64,000 bases of DNA from JAPOUP01 sp965221405 (GTDB lineage: Bacteria; Pseudomonadota; Alphaproteobacteria; Rhodobacterales; Rhodobacteraceae): positions 744,001 through 808,000 of the forward strand of contig CBDCSE010000001.1 of assembly GCA_965221405.1 (NCBI GenBank). Direction: 5' to 3'. A program made the translations under genes and the position numbers. The notes under the pieces were generated by a model that was not told the DNA's origin, ran no database searches, and worked only from the letters and a program-made list of their open reading frames with translations. Shown here piece after piece: positions 46,140 to 55,270 of this stretch (within the stretch, counting starts at the first letter, position 1; every line of letters begins with the position of its first letter).

Positions 46140-47656
46140 CATTCGTTCTATCGCCGGGCGGCACAGCGCTTGCGACACTGGAGACGGTTTGGCGGGAGGC
46201 CTCTTCACCAACCATCGACCCGGCAGCCCGTACCGGTGTCGACGCCTCCGCGTCCATCATCGCGCGCGCTGCGGAAGGCGACACGCCGGTCTACGGCGTC
46301 AACACCGGCTTTGGCAAACTCGCTTCGATCCGGATCGCCCCGGACGACACGGCAACACTGCAGCGCAACCTGGTCCTGAGCCATTGCTGCGGTGTGGGTG
46401 AACCGCTGCATCAGGCGACGGCGCGACTGGTGATGGTGCTTAAACTACTTTCGCTCGGGCGCGGTGCGTCCGGTGTCCGATGGGAAATCTGTGCGCTGAT
46501 CGAAGCCATGCTTGCGGCTGGCGTGACACCTGTAATGCCCGGCCAAGGCTCCGTGGGCGCCTCGGGCGATCTGGCCCCTCTGGCGCACATGGCCGCCGTG
46601 ATGATCGGCGAAGGCGAGGCCTGGTACGACGACGAGCGAATGAGTGGCGGCGCGGCATTGCGGCGCTCCGGACTGGTTCCCGTCGTGCTTGGCCCGAAGG
46701 AAGGGCTCGCGCTCATCAACGGAACGCAGTTTTCCACCGCCTGCGCCCTTACGGCGCTGTTTGACGCCCGGCTTCTGCTACGCGCGGCGATCGTCACCTC
46801 GGCGCTGTCAACGGATGCGGTCATGGGATCGACCGCACCACTTCATCCAGAGATTCACGCACTGCGTGGCCAACCGGGTCAGATCGCCGTAGCCGCGGCC
46901 ATGGCCCGGCTGATGGAGGGAAGCGTCATCCGCGAGAGCCATCGCAGCGAAGACACCCGGGTTCAGGATCCCTATTGCATCCGATGCCAACCACAGGTCG
47001 CCGGGGCGGCGATGGATCTGCTGCGATCCGCCGGGCTGACGCTGGAAATCGAAGCCAATGCCGTGACCGACAATCCGTTGGTAACAGACGCGGGCATCCT
47101 GTCTGGCGGAAATTTCCACGCCGAGCCGGTGGCGTTCGCCGCCGACCAGATCGCTCTGGCGCTGGCCGAGATCGGCGCGATCGCGCAGCGCCGCGTCGCG
47201 CTTATGGTGGACCCGACGCTTAACCACGACCTGCCGCCTTTCCTGACACCCCGGCCCGGGCTGAACTCGGGCTTCATGGTCGCAGAGGTGACGACGGCGG
47301 CCTTGATGAGCGAAAACAAACATCTCGCCAATCCCTGTTCGACCGACTCCACACCCACCTCGGCAAGTCAGGAGGATCATGTCAGTATGGCCTCGCACGG
47401 TGCGCAACGGCTCCGGCGGATGTGTGACAACCTCGGCGTGATCCTTGGTGTCGAGGCACTCTGTGCCGCACAGGGAATCGAAGCGCGCGCACCTCTTGTG
47501 ACCTCGGCCCGTCTCGCGGCCGCCCTGGATCGTCTACGCAAAGACGTGCCTGCGCTGGTGGAGGATCGATACCTCGCGCCCGATATCGAAAGGGCGGCCT
47601 TGCTGATACGAACGGATGCGCTGGCGCGGGCGGCTGGGCTGGTCATGGCGCCATGA
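46136..47656 (+). CDS. hutH: Histidine ammonia-lyase
   Basis: A 506-residue lyase that deaminates histidine to urocanate using the self-formed MIO electrophile. The Ala-Ser-Gly triad lies in GQGSVGASGDLAPLAHMA near residue 142. Further conserved blocks are VYGVNTGFGKLASIRI near residue 53, QDPYCIRCQPQVAGA and TDNPLVTDAGILSGGNFHAEPVAFAADQ. The start is a TTG at 46136 overlapping the hutI stop (TTGA), without an independent strong ribosome site, so translation is coupled. Confidence 0.95.
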   Translation: MTFVLSPGGTALATLETVWREASSPTIDPAARTGVDASASIIARAAEGDTPVYGVNTGFGKLASIRIAPDDTATLQRNLVLSHCCGVGEPLHQATARLVMVLKLLSLGRGASGVRWEICALIEAMLAAGVTPVMPGQGSVGASGDLAPLAHMAAVMIGEGEAWYDDERMSGGAALRRSGLVPVVLGPKEGLALINGTQFSTACALTALFDARLLLRAAIVTSALSTDAVMGSTAPLHPEIHALRGQPGQIAVAAAMARLMEGSVIRESHRSEDTRVQDPYCIRCQPQVAGAAMDLLRSAGLTLEIEANAVTDNPLVTDAGILSGGNFHAEPVAFAADQIALALAEIGAIAQRRVALMVDPTLNHDLPPFLTPRPGLNSGFMVAEVTTAALMSENKHLANPCSTDSTPTSASQEDHVSMASHGAQRLRRMCDNLGVILGVEALCAAQGIEARAPLVTSARLAAALDRLRKDVPALVEDRYLAPDIERAALLIRTDALARAAGLVMAP

Positions 47657-48444
47657 GACTTCTAGACATCACCCGTGGCGGCGGTACCGTAATCCTCAGC
47701 CTGCCCCATGCGGGTACCGATTTACCCGAGAACGTGGCGGACGCGCTGAACGATCGCGGCCGCGCCCTAGCCGATACCGACTGGCATATCCATCAACTAT
47801 ATTACGGCCTGGTTACGGACGTCACATACCTGCGCACCAGCATCCATCGCTACGCCGTCGACGTGAACCGCGATCCCGGTGGCGAGAGCCTCTATCCCGG
47901 CCGGAACACCACCGGTCTGTGTCCACTGACCGACTTCAACGGTGCACCGATCTACCGCCCGAACCGGGAACCCGGGCCGGACGAGATCGAAGCCCGCCGC
48001 GAAGCCTATCACGCCCCCTATCATGTAGCGCTGTCGAACGAGATCGGGCGTGTCAAGGCTCTGCACGGCTTTGCGATCCTCTACGATTGCCATTCGATCC
48101 GATCAAGAATCCCCTATCTGTTTGACGGAGTTCTGCCTGATTTCAATATCGGCACCAATCTTGGCACCACCTGTGCACCGGAGATCGAGAGTGCCGTCGC
48201 GGAAAGGTGCGCGACCGCGGAGGGCTATACCTCCATACGGAACGGTCATTTCAGGGGTGGCTGGACGACGAGATTCCATGGCAGGCCACAGGAAAGCGTT
48301 CACGCCATCCAGATGGAGCTTGCGCAATCAACCTATCTGAAAGCCGAAACCCCGCCATGGATCTATGATCCGGCCCGCGCCGCGCGGCTGCGCAATCATC
48401 TGGCGGACATTCTCGATACGTTACTGCGCTGGAGACCCGAGTGA
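47653..48444 (+). CDS. hutG: N-formylglutamate deformylase
   Basis: A 263-residue amidohydrolase of the FGase family that splits N-formylglutamate into glutamate and formate, the last step after HutF. The family blocks are ILSLPHAGTDLPENV, DTDWHIHQLYYGLV, TSIHRYAVDVNRDPGG, ILYDCHSIRSRIPYLFDG and NGHFRGGWTTRFHGRP. It overlaps hutH by four bases (ATGA) and hutU by four bases (GTGA). Confidence 0.93.
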   Translation: MRLLDITRGGGTVILSLPHAGTDLPENVADALNDRGRALADTDWHIHQLYYGLVTDVTYLRTSIHRYAVDVNRDPGGESLYPGRNTTGLCPLTDFNGAPIYRPNREPGPDEIEARREAYHAPYHVALSNEIGRVKALHGFAILYDCHSIRSRIPYLFDGVLPDFNIGTNLGTTCAPEIESAVAERCATAEGYTSIRNGHFRGGWTTRFHGRPQESVHAIQMELAQSTYLKAETPPWIYDPARAARLRNHLADILDTLLRWRPE

Positions 48445-50114
48445 CCGATCCCCGAAGGAACGCCCGCGATGTCTATCCTCCAACCGGGCCGGAACTGAAC
48501 GCCAAGAGCTGGCAGACCGAAGCGCCGCTAAGGATGCTGATGAACAATCTACATCCGGATGTCGCGGAAAGCCCGCATGAACTGGTGGTCTATGGCGGAA
48601 TTGGACGCGCCGCGCGCACCTGGAATGATTTTGACAGGCTCACAGCGGCACTGAAAGATCTCGAATCGGATGAGACGCTGGTCGTTCAGTCGGGCAGACC
48701 GGTGGCCATTGTGCGCACCCACCACGACGCACCGCGCGTGCTGATCGCCAATTCCAACCTGGTGCCCCATTGGGCGACCTGGGACCATTTCAACGAACTC
48801 GACCGTAGGGGCCTCATGATGTACGGCCAGATGACCGCCGGATCATGGATATACATTGGCACCCAAGGTATCGTTCAGGGCACCTATGAGACCTTCACCG
48901 AGGCCGGGCGCCAGCACTATGGCGGCGACCTGACAGGCCGTTGGATCCTGACCGGGGGGCTGGGCGGCATGGGTGGTGCGCAGCCTCTGGCCGCGGTCTT
49001 CGCCGGTGCCTGCTGCCTCGCCGTCGAATGCAACCCGGACAATGTCGATTTCCGCTTACGTACGAGGTATTTGGACGAAAGAGCCGAGACACTGGATGAA
49101 GCGCTGGGGATGATAGACCGCTGGACCGCGGCGGGACAGGCCAGATCGGTCGGTCTCGTGGGCAATGCCGCCGACATCTTCCCCACGATCCGCGCCCGCG
49201 GCGTCCGCCCCGATATCGTGACCGATCAAACCAGCGCACATGACCCGGTTAACGGCTATCTGCCACAAGGCTGGGGTCTCGCTGAATGGCGTGCCAGGCG
49301 CGAAACCGATCCCAAGTCGGTCGAGGCGGCGGCGCGGGCTTCAATGAGGACCCAGGTCTCGGCGATGGTCGATTTCTGGAATGATGGTGTCCCGGTACTG
49401 GATTATGGCAATAACATCCGGCAGATGGCGTTTGACGAGGGTCTGGAAGACGCCTTCGCCTTCCCGGGTTTCGTCCCCGCCTATATCCGTCCGCTTTTCT
49501 GCCGGGGTATAGGACCGTTCCGCTGGTGTGCGCTTTCAGGGGATCCGGAGGACATATACGCGACCGATCGGGCGATGAAGGAACTCTTCCCCGAGAATCG
49601 CCACCTGCACAATTGGCTCGACATGGCTCACGAACGAATCGTCTTTCAGGGCCTGCCAGCACGGATCTGCTGGATCGGGCTGGGTGACCGCCATCGCGCG
49701 GGGCTGAAATTCAACGAAATGGTGGCGAGCGGGCAACTGAAAGCGCCGGTGGTGATCGGACGCGACCACCTTGACAGCGGCTCCGTAGCCTCGCCGAACC
49801 GGGAGACCGAGGCGATGCGGGACGGGTCCGACGCGGTGTCCGACTGGCCTTTGCTGAATGCATTGGTGAACACCGCCTCGGGGGCGACCTGGGTCAGCCT
49901 GCATCACGGCGGTGGCGTTGGCATGGGCTTCAGCCAGCATGCCGGAATGGTTGTGGTGGCCGACGGTACCGAAGACGCGGCTCGGCGGCTGGAACGTGTC
50001 CTGTGGAATGACCCGGCCTCCGGTGTCTGGCGACATGCGGACGCAGGCTATGACCAGGCGATCCAATGCGCCCGGGAACACGGCCTCCGGCTTCCGGGCA
50101 TTCTGGCGGAATAG
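48441..50114 (+). CDS. hutU: Urocanate hydratase
   Basis: A 557-residue enzyme adding water to urocanate to give imidazolonepropionate, with a tightly bound NAD+ acting as electrophile. The NAD fold GRWILTGGLGGMGGAQPLAA lies near residue 170, and the active-site cysteine motif ICWIGLGDRHRAGLKFNEMV near residue 405. HHGGGVGMGFSQHAGMV near the C-terminus is conserved. A GTG start overlaps the hutG stop. It is the last gene of the hut unit; the TRAP transporter starts 75 bases downstream. Confidence 0.95.
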   Translation: MTDPRRNARDVYPPTGPELNAKSWQTEAPLRMLMNNLHPDVAESPHELVVYGGIGRAARTWNDFDRLTAALKDLESDETLVVQSGRPVAIVRTHHDAPRVLIANSNLVPHWATWDHFNELDRRGLMMYGQMTAGSWIYIGTQGIVQGTYETFTEAGRQHYGGDLTGRWILTGGLGGMGGAQPLAAVFAGACCLAVECNPDNVDFRLRTRYLDERAETLDEALGMIDRWTAAGQARSVGLVGNAADIFPTIRARGVRPDIVTDQTSAHDPVNGYLPQGWGLAEWRARRETDPKSVEAAARASMRTQVSAMVDFWNDGVPVLDYGNNIRQMAFDEGLEDAFAFPGFVPAYIRPLFCRGIGPFRWCALSGDPEDIYATDRAMKELFPENRHLHNWLDMAHERIVFQGLPARICWIGLGDRHRAGLKFNEMVASGQLKAPVVIGRDHLDSGSVASPNRETEAMRDGSDAVSDWPLLNALVNTASGATWVSLHHGGGVGMGFSQHAGMVVVADGTEDAARRLERVLWNDPASGVWRHADAGYDQAIQCAREHGLRLPGILAE

Positions 50115-50129
50115 AACAATGGCCAGATC

Positions 50130-50170
50130 CTTGGGCAGGCAAACATGGCTGGAGTCTTGGGCAGGCAAAC
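50130..50170 (+). repeat. 15-bp direct repeat between hutU and dctP
   Basis: CTTGGGCAGGCAAAC occurs at 50130-50144 and again at 50156-50170, 26 bases apart, immediately before the TRAP binding protein gene's ribosome site. It may be a short duplication or a pair of regulator sites; no inverted symmetry is present. Confidence 0.7.
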
Positions 50171-50189
50171 CCAGACAGAAAGGAGAGCT

Positions 50190-51278
50190 ATGATGGAACG
50201 GAGGAAATTCCTTACAGCGGGAGCGGTCGGACTTGCGGCAAGCGCCCATGCGGCCCCTGCGATCGCGCAGGGTGTAATGAGCTGGAAGATGGTGACGGCC
50301 TGGCCAAAGAACCTTCCCGGGCCGGGCGTTGCCGCCCGGATGCTGGCCGACCGCATAGCCGCGCTGTCGGGAGGCCGCATCGAGGTCAGGCTTTTCGCCG
50401 CCGGGGAACTTGTCCCGGGACGCGGCGTCTTCGACGCGGTGGGCGAGGGTACGGCCGAACTATACCACGCGGTACCCGCGTATTGGGGTTCCAAATCCAA
50501 GGGCATTCTGCTCTTTGGCTCGCAGCCGTTCGGCCTGCGCGCGGACGAGCAGTTCGGCTGGCTCTATCATGGTGGCGGCCAGTCCCTGTATGACGAAATG
50601 TACGCGCGCTTCAACCTCAAGCCTTTCCTGTGCGGCAATTCCGGCCCGCAATGGGGCGGTTGGTTCCGGAATGAAATCAACTCGGTCGATGACCTGAAGG
50701 GACTGAAGTTCCGCACAACTGGTCTTGCGTCCGAAATGGCGTCAAAGATCGGGATGGCAGCCGAGGCGATGTCGGGCCCCGCAATGTTCCAGGCACTACA
50801 GACCGGAGCGCTCGACGCAGGCGAGTTCATCGGACCCTGGACCGACAGTGCCCTGGGATACTTCCAGGTCGCGAAGAATTACTACTGGCCCGGCGTGGGC
50901 GAGCCGTCCTCAGCGGAGGAGTGCGCCGTGAATGCCGACGCCTATAATGCCTTGCCAGACGACCTTAAACAGGCAGTCAGCCTCGCCTGCGAAAGTCTGT
51001 ACAATCCCGTCTGGACCGAATACACCACCAAACATGCGGCTTCGCTCAAAAAAATGGTCGAGAACGAAGGCGTTCTGGTCAGGAAGTTCCCGGACAGCGT
51101 GATTGACGCCATGGGCCGTGCGGCCGCCGAAGTGGTTGACGAGCTGCGCCAGGACGATGACGCGCTGGTCAAGCGTATCGCTGAGAGCTTTGTCGCATAT
51201 CGGGACAGTGTCGGCGGTTACATGACCTACGCGGATAACGGACAGATGAACGCCCGCGCAGCGGTGATGGGTTACTAG
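50190..51278 (+). CDS. TRAP transporter binding protein, TakP-like (2-oxo/2-hydroxy acids)
   Basis: A 362-residue periplasmic DctP-type protein with AAAGGAG before the ATG at 50190. The leader MMERRKFLTAGAVGLAASAH has the twin-arginine motif (RRKFL), so it is probably Tat-exported. The mature part is like TakP of Rhodobacter and the lactate-binding TRAP proteins: LFAAGELVPGRGVFDAVGEGTAEL, GGNSGPQ-type CGNSGPQWGGWFRNEI and VDDLKGLKFRTTGLASEM. Conserved contact residues (Q/R in QWGGWFR, and the FIGPWTDSALGYF block) suggest a carboxylate ligand. With the neighbouring lldD, lactate or a related hydroxy acid is the best guess. Confidence 0.85.
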   Translation: MMERRKFLTAGAVGLAASAHAAPAIAQGVMSWKMVTAWPKNLPGPGVAARMLADRIAALSGGRIEVRLFAAGELVPGRGVFDAVGEGTAELYHAVPAYWGSKSKGILLFGSQPFGLRADEQFGWLYHGGGQSLYDEMYARFNLKPFLCGNSGPQWGGWFRNEINSVDDLKGLKFRTTGLASEMASKIGMAAEAMSGPAMFQALQTGALDAGEFIGPWTDSALGYFQVAKNYYWPGVGEPSSAEECAVNADAYNALPDDLKQAVSLACESLYNPVWTEYTTKHAASLKKMVENEGVLVRKFPDSVIDAMGRAAAEVVDELRQDDDALVKRIAESFVAYRDSVGGYMTYADNGQMNARAAVMGY

Positions 51279-51326
51279 ACCGGGAGTGCCCGGCGCGTTT
51301 CGTGCCGGGCATTTTCGGAAAGCCGA

Positions 51327-51821
51327 ATGGTCACCATCGCAGATCGCCTGGATGCGATAAACCGTATGGTAGCTATCGTGGTACGGTGGTTCGTGCTGCT
51401 GATGGTTCTGGTTCAGTTCGGTATCGTGCTGGGAAGATATGTCTTCGGCATTAATTCGATTGCTGTGCAGGAAAGCGTTCTTTACCTGCACGCGGCACTT
51501 TTCATGCTGGGGTCAGGCCATACGCTTCTGGTCGACGGTCATGTGCGGGTTGACGTGTTCCACGCCCGATTGTCGGCGAATGGGCGAAAACGCATCGATA
51601 TCTTCGGTCACCTGTTCCTCTTGATGCCCGCCATGCTGGCGTTGCTTTACTGGTCCTGGCCATCGGTACGCAATTCCTGGGCCATCCTTGAGGGTCCGAT
51701 ATCGGTGGGCGGCATTGAAGCGGTGTTCCTGCTCAAGTCCCTGATTCCCGCTTTCTGCGTTCTGGTAATGCTGCAGTCACTGGCCATCCTGATCCGACTG
51801 CTCGGGCCCGACGATAGATGA
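51327..51821 (+). CDS. TRAP transporter small permease (DctQ)
   Basis: A 164-residue inner-membrane protein with four transmembrane segments, including MVAIVVRWFVLLMVLVQFGIVLGRYVFG and LFLLMPAMLALLYWSW. VQESVLYLHAALFMLGSGHTLLVDGHVRVDVF is a conserved DctQ block. It forms the permease with the large DctM subunit, whose start overlaps its stop by four bases (ATGA). It lies 48 bases after the binding protein gene. Confidence 0.9.
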   Translation: MVTIADRLDAINRMVAIVVRWFVLLMVLVQFGIVLGRYVFGINSIAVQESVLYLHAALFMLGSGHTLLVDGHVRVDVFHARLSANGRKRIDIFGHLFLLMPAMLALLYWSWPSVRNSWAILEGPISVGGIEAVFLLKSLIPAFCVLVMLQSLAILIRLLGPDDR

Positions 51822-53365
51822 CCGACCACCTCGACCTGATCATGTTCGCGGCGCTCATGGCTGCGGTTCTGTCGGGATTCCCGGTCGCGTTTTCCATCGC
51901 GGGCACGGCGATTATCTTCGCCTATATCGGCTGGCTGAGCGGCGCGATGGATATCTCGCTCCTGGGCGCACTCGGACAGCGCACCTTCGGCCTGATTTCG
52001 AACCAGGTGCTGATAGCCATCCCGGTTTTCATATTTATGGGCACGATCCTCGAGAGGAGTAAAGTGGCTGAGCGCCTGCTCGACACCATGGGTCGGCTCT
52101 TTGGCGGTCTGCGGGGTGGTCTGGGTATATCCGTCGTTACCGTCGGAGCGTTACTGGCGGCGTCAACGGGCATTGTCGGCGCGACGGTTGTGGCGATGGG
52201 GCTGATCGCGTTACCCACGATGCGGGGCGCGGGCTATTCGAAGTCCTTCGCCTCCGGTATCGTCTGTACGGCGGGCACGCTGGGCCAGATCATTCCTCCT
52301 TCGACACTTCTCATCATCCTGTCGGATGTTATGTCGAACGCTTTTCAGCAGGCTCAGTACGCACGCGGAGAATTCACCGTCGAGGCTCTTTCGGTCGGTC
52401 AGTTCTTTGCGGCGGCGCTTCTGCCCGGCTTCGTTCTGGTGTTGCTATATCTGATTTACGTCCTGTTCCGCGCTACCCTGTTTCCGTCCGACGCACCGCC
52501 GCTTCCGGGCGACCGGAACCCTACAATGAAAGATGTCCTGACGGCCGTGTTTCCTCCTATCGCACTCATCGCAGCCGTTCTCGGATCTATTCTCGGGGGC
52601 GTCGCCACACCGACCGAAGCGGCTTCCGTCGGCGCGGCGGGCGCACTGATTATGGCTGGCGCAAGAACGGTCGTGAACCGCGCCTGCCTCTTCACGGGAG
52701 CCGTCGCCCTGATCCTTGTCCTGTTCATGGCGGGCGTCTTTCCGGTGCGCCTGCAACGCGAGACCGTCGAGACCGAGGCCGTCCTTCTCGGTGGACTCTA
52801 CATACTTCTGGTTCTTCTGGGCTTCATCGCGGTGCTGGCATCCGCATGGGTATCGTTCCGGTCTGGAATGTTGAGGGACGCCACAACCTCAACGATGACC
52901 ATGACCACCATGATTTTCGCGACCATCCTGGCGGCCGGCTTCTTTTCGCTGGTATTCGTGGGTTTGGGCGGGGAAGAGCGCGTGGCGGGCATCCTCGCCC
53001 GATTGCCGGGCGGTCCGACCGGCGCGCTGTTCCTCACCATGGTGTTTCTGTTCGTTCTGGGATTCTTCCTGGATTTCGTCGAGATCTCGGTGATCGTCCT
53101 ACCACTTGTCGTGCCCCAGCTGATCGTCATGGGGCACGATCCGGTCTGGCTCGGCATCCTGATCGCCATCAATCTCCAGACCAGCTTTCTGACACCACCG
53201 TTCGGCTTTTCGCTCTTCTACCTGCGTGGCGCCGCTCCGAAGGATATCGCGACCACCGATATCTATCGGGGCGTGCTGCCATTTATCGGGCTGCAGATCG
53301 TCGGAATGATGACGGTCTGGAAACTTCCCTTTCTTTCGACATGGCTGCCCGGACTCATGTTCTGA
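51818..53365 (+). CDS. TRAP transporter large permease (DctM), extended type
   Basis: A 515-residue inner-membrane subunit that carries out sodium-driven transport. It is longer than the common 430 residues because of extra hydrophobic segments in the middle (VNRACLFTGAVALILVLFMAGVF and VLLGGLYILLVLLGFIAVLASAWVSF), a form found with TakP-type binding proteins. Hallmarks are GFPVAFSIAGTAIIFAYIG, GILERS-like MGTILERSKVAERLLDTMG and the C-terminal ILIAINLQTSFLTPPFGFSLFYLRG. It is followed after about 230 bases by lldD. Confidence 0.92.
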   Translation: MTDHLDLIMFAALMAAVLSGFPVAFSIAGTAIIFAYIGWLSGAMDISLLGALGQRTFGLISNQVLIAIPVFIFMGTILERSKVAERLLDTMGRLFGGLRGGLGISVVTVGALLAASTGIVGATVVAMGLIALPTMRGAGYSKSFASGIVCTAGTLGQIIPPSTLLIILSDVMSNAFQQAQYARGEFTVEALSVGQFFAAALLPGFVLVLLYLIYVLFRATLFPSDAPPLPGDRNPTMKDVLTAVFPPIALIAAVLGSILGGVATPTEAASVGAAGALIMAGARTVVNRACLFTGAVALILVLFMAGVFPVRLQRETVETEAVLLGGLYILLVLLGFIAVLASAWVSFRSGMLRDATTSTMTMTTMIFATILAAGFFSLVFVGLGGEERVAGILARLPGGPTGALFLTMVFLFVLGFFLDFVEISVIVLPLVVPQLIVMGHDPVWLGILIAINLQTSFLTPPFGFSLFYLRGAAPKDIATTDIYRGVLPFIGLQIVGMMTVWKLPFLSTWLPGLMF

Positions 53366-53592
53366 GTCGTTACCCCAGCCATACCCGGACGAACCCGTGG
53401 AGGGCTACGGCAACAGTCGAACCGGACGGCGGGAAATCCATTATGTGTATCCGGGTGGTGACGGGCACCGCATCCCGCTGGGAAGCGTGGGTGTGGCAGG
53501 GTGCCTCGTCCATCCCGACATCATGTTGTCTCGGACGTCCCGGATCGTTACAGCGGTCACGCCAACGAATGCTCGGAGAACGGACGCTACCC

Positions 53593-54750
53593 ATGGCCGT
53601 AATCACTGAAATCGAGGATTTGAAGCGCATATATCGACGCCGGGTACCGAGAATGTTCTTCGATTATACGGAATCAGGTTCCTGGACGGAGCAGACTTTC
53701 CGGGACAATTCGGGAGATTTCGGAAAAATCCGACTGCGACAGAGGGTGGCGATCAATATGTCCGGGCGATCGACGGCAGGCAGAATGGTCGGCCAGGATG
53801 TCGCCATGCCCGTGGCGTTGGCACCCGTCGGACTTACGGGTATGCAAAGCGCCGATGGTGAGATCAAGGCCGCGAAAGCGGCGGCGTCCTTCGGTGTCCC
53901 CTTCACGCTCTCCACCATGTCAATCTGTTCCATAGAGGATGTGGCCGAGCATACGGCCGCGCCGTTCTGGTTCCAGCTCTATGCAATGAGGGACACCGAG
54001 TACACCAATCGACTGATAGAACGCGCCCGGGCCGCGAACTGTTCGGCGCTCGTGATCACGCTCGATCTGCAGATTCTCGGGCAACGGCACAAGGATCTTA
54101 AAAACGGCCTGTCCGCCCCCCCGAAGCTGACCTTCCCCACGATGCTGGACCTCGCCGGGAAGTGGAGTTGGGGCCTGGAGATGCTTCGCACAAAGCGGCG
54201 TCATTTCGGGAATGTCGTTGGCCACGTAAAAGGCATCTCGGACGCCGCTTCCCTGGGCTCATGGACCAATGAGCAGTTCGATCCATCACTGGACTGGCGC
54301 AAGGTGGGTAAGCTCATGGAGCGATGGGGAGGTAAAGTCATACTCAAGGGAATTCTTGACGTCGAGGACGCGAAAATGGCTCGCGATCTCGGTGCCGACG
54401 CGATTATCGTGTCGAATCACGGCGGGCGCCAACTTGATGGCGCACTGAGCGCGATCCGTGCTCTTCCGTCGATTCTTGACGCGGTTGGCGACCAGGTCGA
54501 GGTTCATCTCGATGGCGGCATACGTTCGGGGCAGGATGTACTTAAAGCGTTGGCGATGGGTGCCAAGGGCACCTATATCGGCCGTGCCTACATATACGGG
54601 CTGGGAGCGCTGGGGCAGGCAGGGGTGACGAGGGCACTGGAGATCATCCATAAGGAACTCGACGTATCGATGGCTCTTTGCGGCCGTCGGCGGATCGATG
54701 AACTGGACCGCGGCATGCTTTATATTCCCGCTAACTTCGAGCGGCATTGA
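53593..54750 (+). CDS. lldD: FMN-dependent alpha-hydroxy-acid dehydrogenase (L-lactate dehydrogenase type)
   Basis: A 385-residue TIM-barrel flavoprotein from the ATG at 53593 (MAVITEIEDLKRIYRRRVPRM); the larger frame upstream is antisense/out-of-frame to dctM. The active-site signature IVSNHGGRQLDGALSAIRALP, with the catalytic histidine near residue 277, is intact. FMN-binding blocks MPVALAPVGLTGMQSADGE and VHLDGGIRSGQDVLKALAMGAKGTYIGRAYIYGL are also intact. The usual reaction is L-lactate to pyruvate feeding the quinone pool; glycolate or another 2-hydroxy acid is possible. Its place after a TakP-type TRAP transporter supports an uptake-and-oxidation module. Confidence 0.9.
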   Translation: MAVITEIEDLKRIYRRRVPRMFFDYTESGSWTEQTFRDNSGDFGKIRLRQRVAINMSGRSTAGRMVGQDVAMPVALAPVGLTGMQSADGEIKAAKAAASFGVPFTLSTMSICSIEDVAEHTAAPFWFQLYAMRDTEYTNRLIERARAANCSALVITLDLQILGQRHKDLKNGLSAPPKLTFPTMLDLAGKWSWGLEMLRTKRRHFGNVVGHVKGISDAASLGSWTNEQFDPSLDWRKVGKLMERWGGKVILKGILDVEDAKMARDLGADAIIVSNHGGRQLDGALSAIRALPSILDAVGDQVEVHLDGGIRSGQDVLKALAMGAKGTYIGRAYIYGLGALGQAGVTRALEIIHKELDVSMALCGRRRIDELDRGMLYIPANFERH

Positions 54751-55270
54751 CGGCAGCGCTGACCAACTGACACATATAACGGGAGCCGGATCGTGGCGGC
54801 GTGACGGACGCCCCGTGCCCTGGTCACGCTGCATCGTAGGCCCGTCAGGGCGGAGCCGACGGGCGGATCGCGAGAGACGGGGCGGCGGTGGAGGCACCGA
54901 GCGGGATGACGGGCGTCGAACTCACCGCGCACCGCTCCGGGCGGGCCCGCCGCCTGACGGCGCGGACCCTGGCCTGAAGGCCAAAATGCCCGGATACGGG
55001 GAGACCGGCACGAAAGGGAAAGCCCAGAGGTTCCCGCGGGTCAGGAGTGCCGCGGCCCGCCTTGAATCATTGAGTTACGGCCGGGAGAGAAACGCTGGAG
55101 CTGGCGAGAGAGCCCCACGAACCGGCCAGTCCGGGACGGTGCGGACCCACCTCGGAACAAACAAAGCGGTCAAGGACTCAGGATTTCCCGTCAGCTTCCG
55201 TAAGATTCTGCGCTCTCCTACCATCTCTTTTCCGGGTCCTGTTCCATTGCGGCTCGGTAGTATGGACCGG
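54751..55270. other. GC-rich stretch without recognisable genes
   Basis: About 520 bases between lldD and the convergent sulfatase gene. A plus-strand frame is open but arginine/glycine-rich and featureless. Short inverted repeats such as GTCAGGGCGGAGCCGAC occur, but no terminator with a T-run stands out. It may be decayed DNA. Confidence 0.4.

Noticed and set aside
45352..46284. Minus-strand frame of 310 codons opposite hutI
   Set aside because: Arg/Pro-rich antisense shadow of hutI and hutH.
52846..53592. Upstream extension of the lldD frame into dctM
   Set aside because: The extension is out of frame with dctM and has no flavoprotein motifs; the lldD fold begins at the ATG at 53593.
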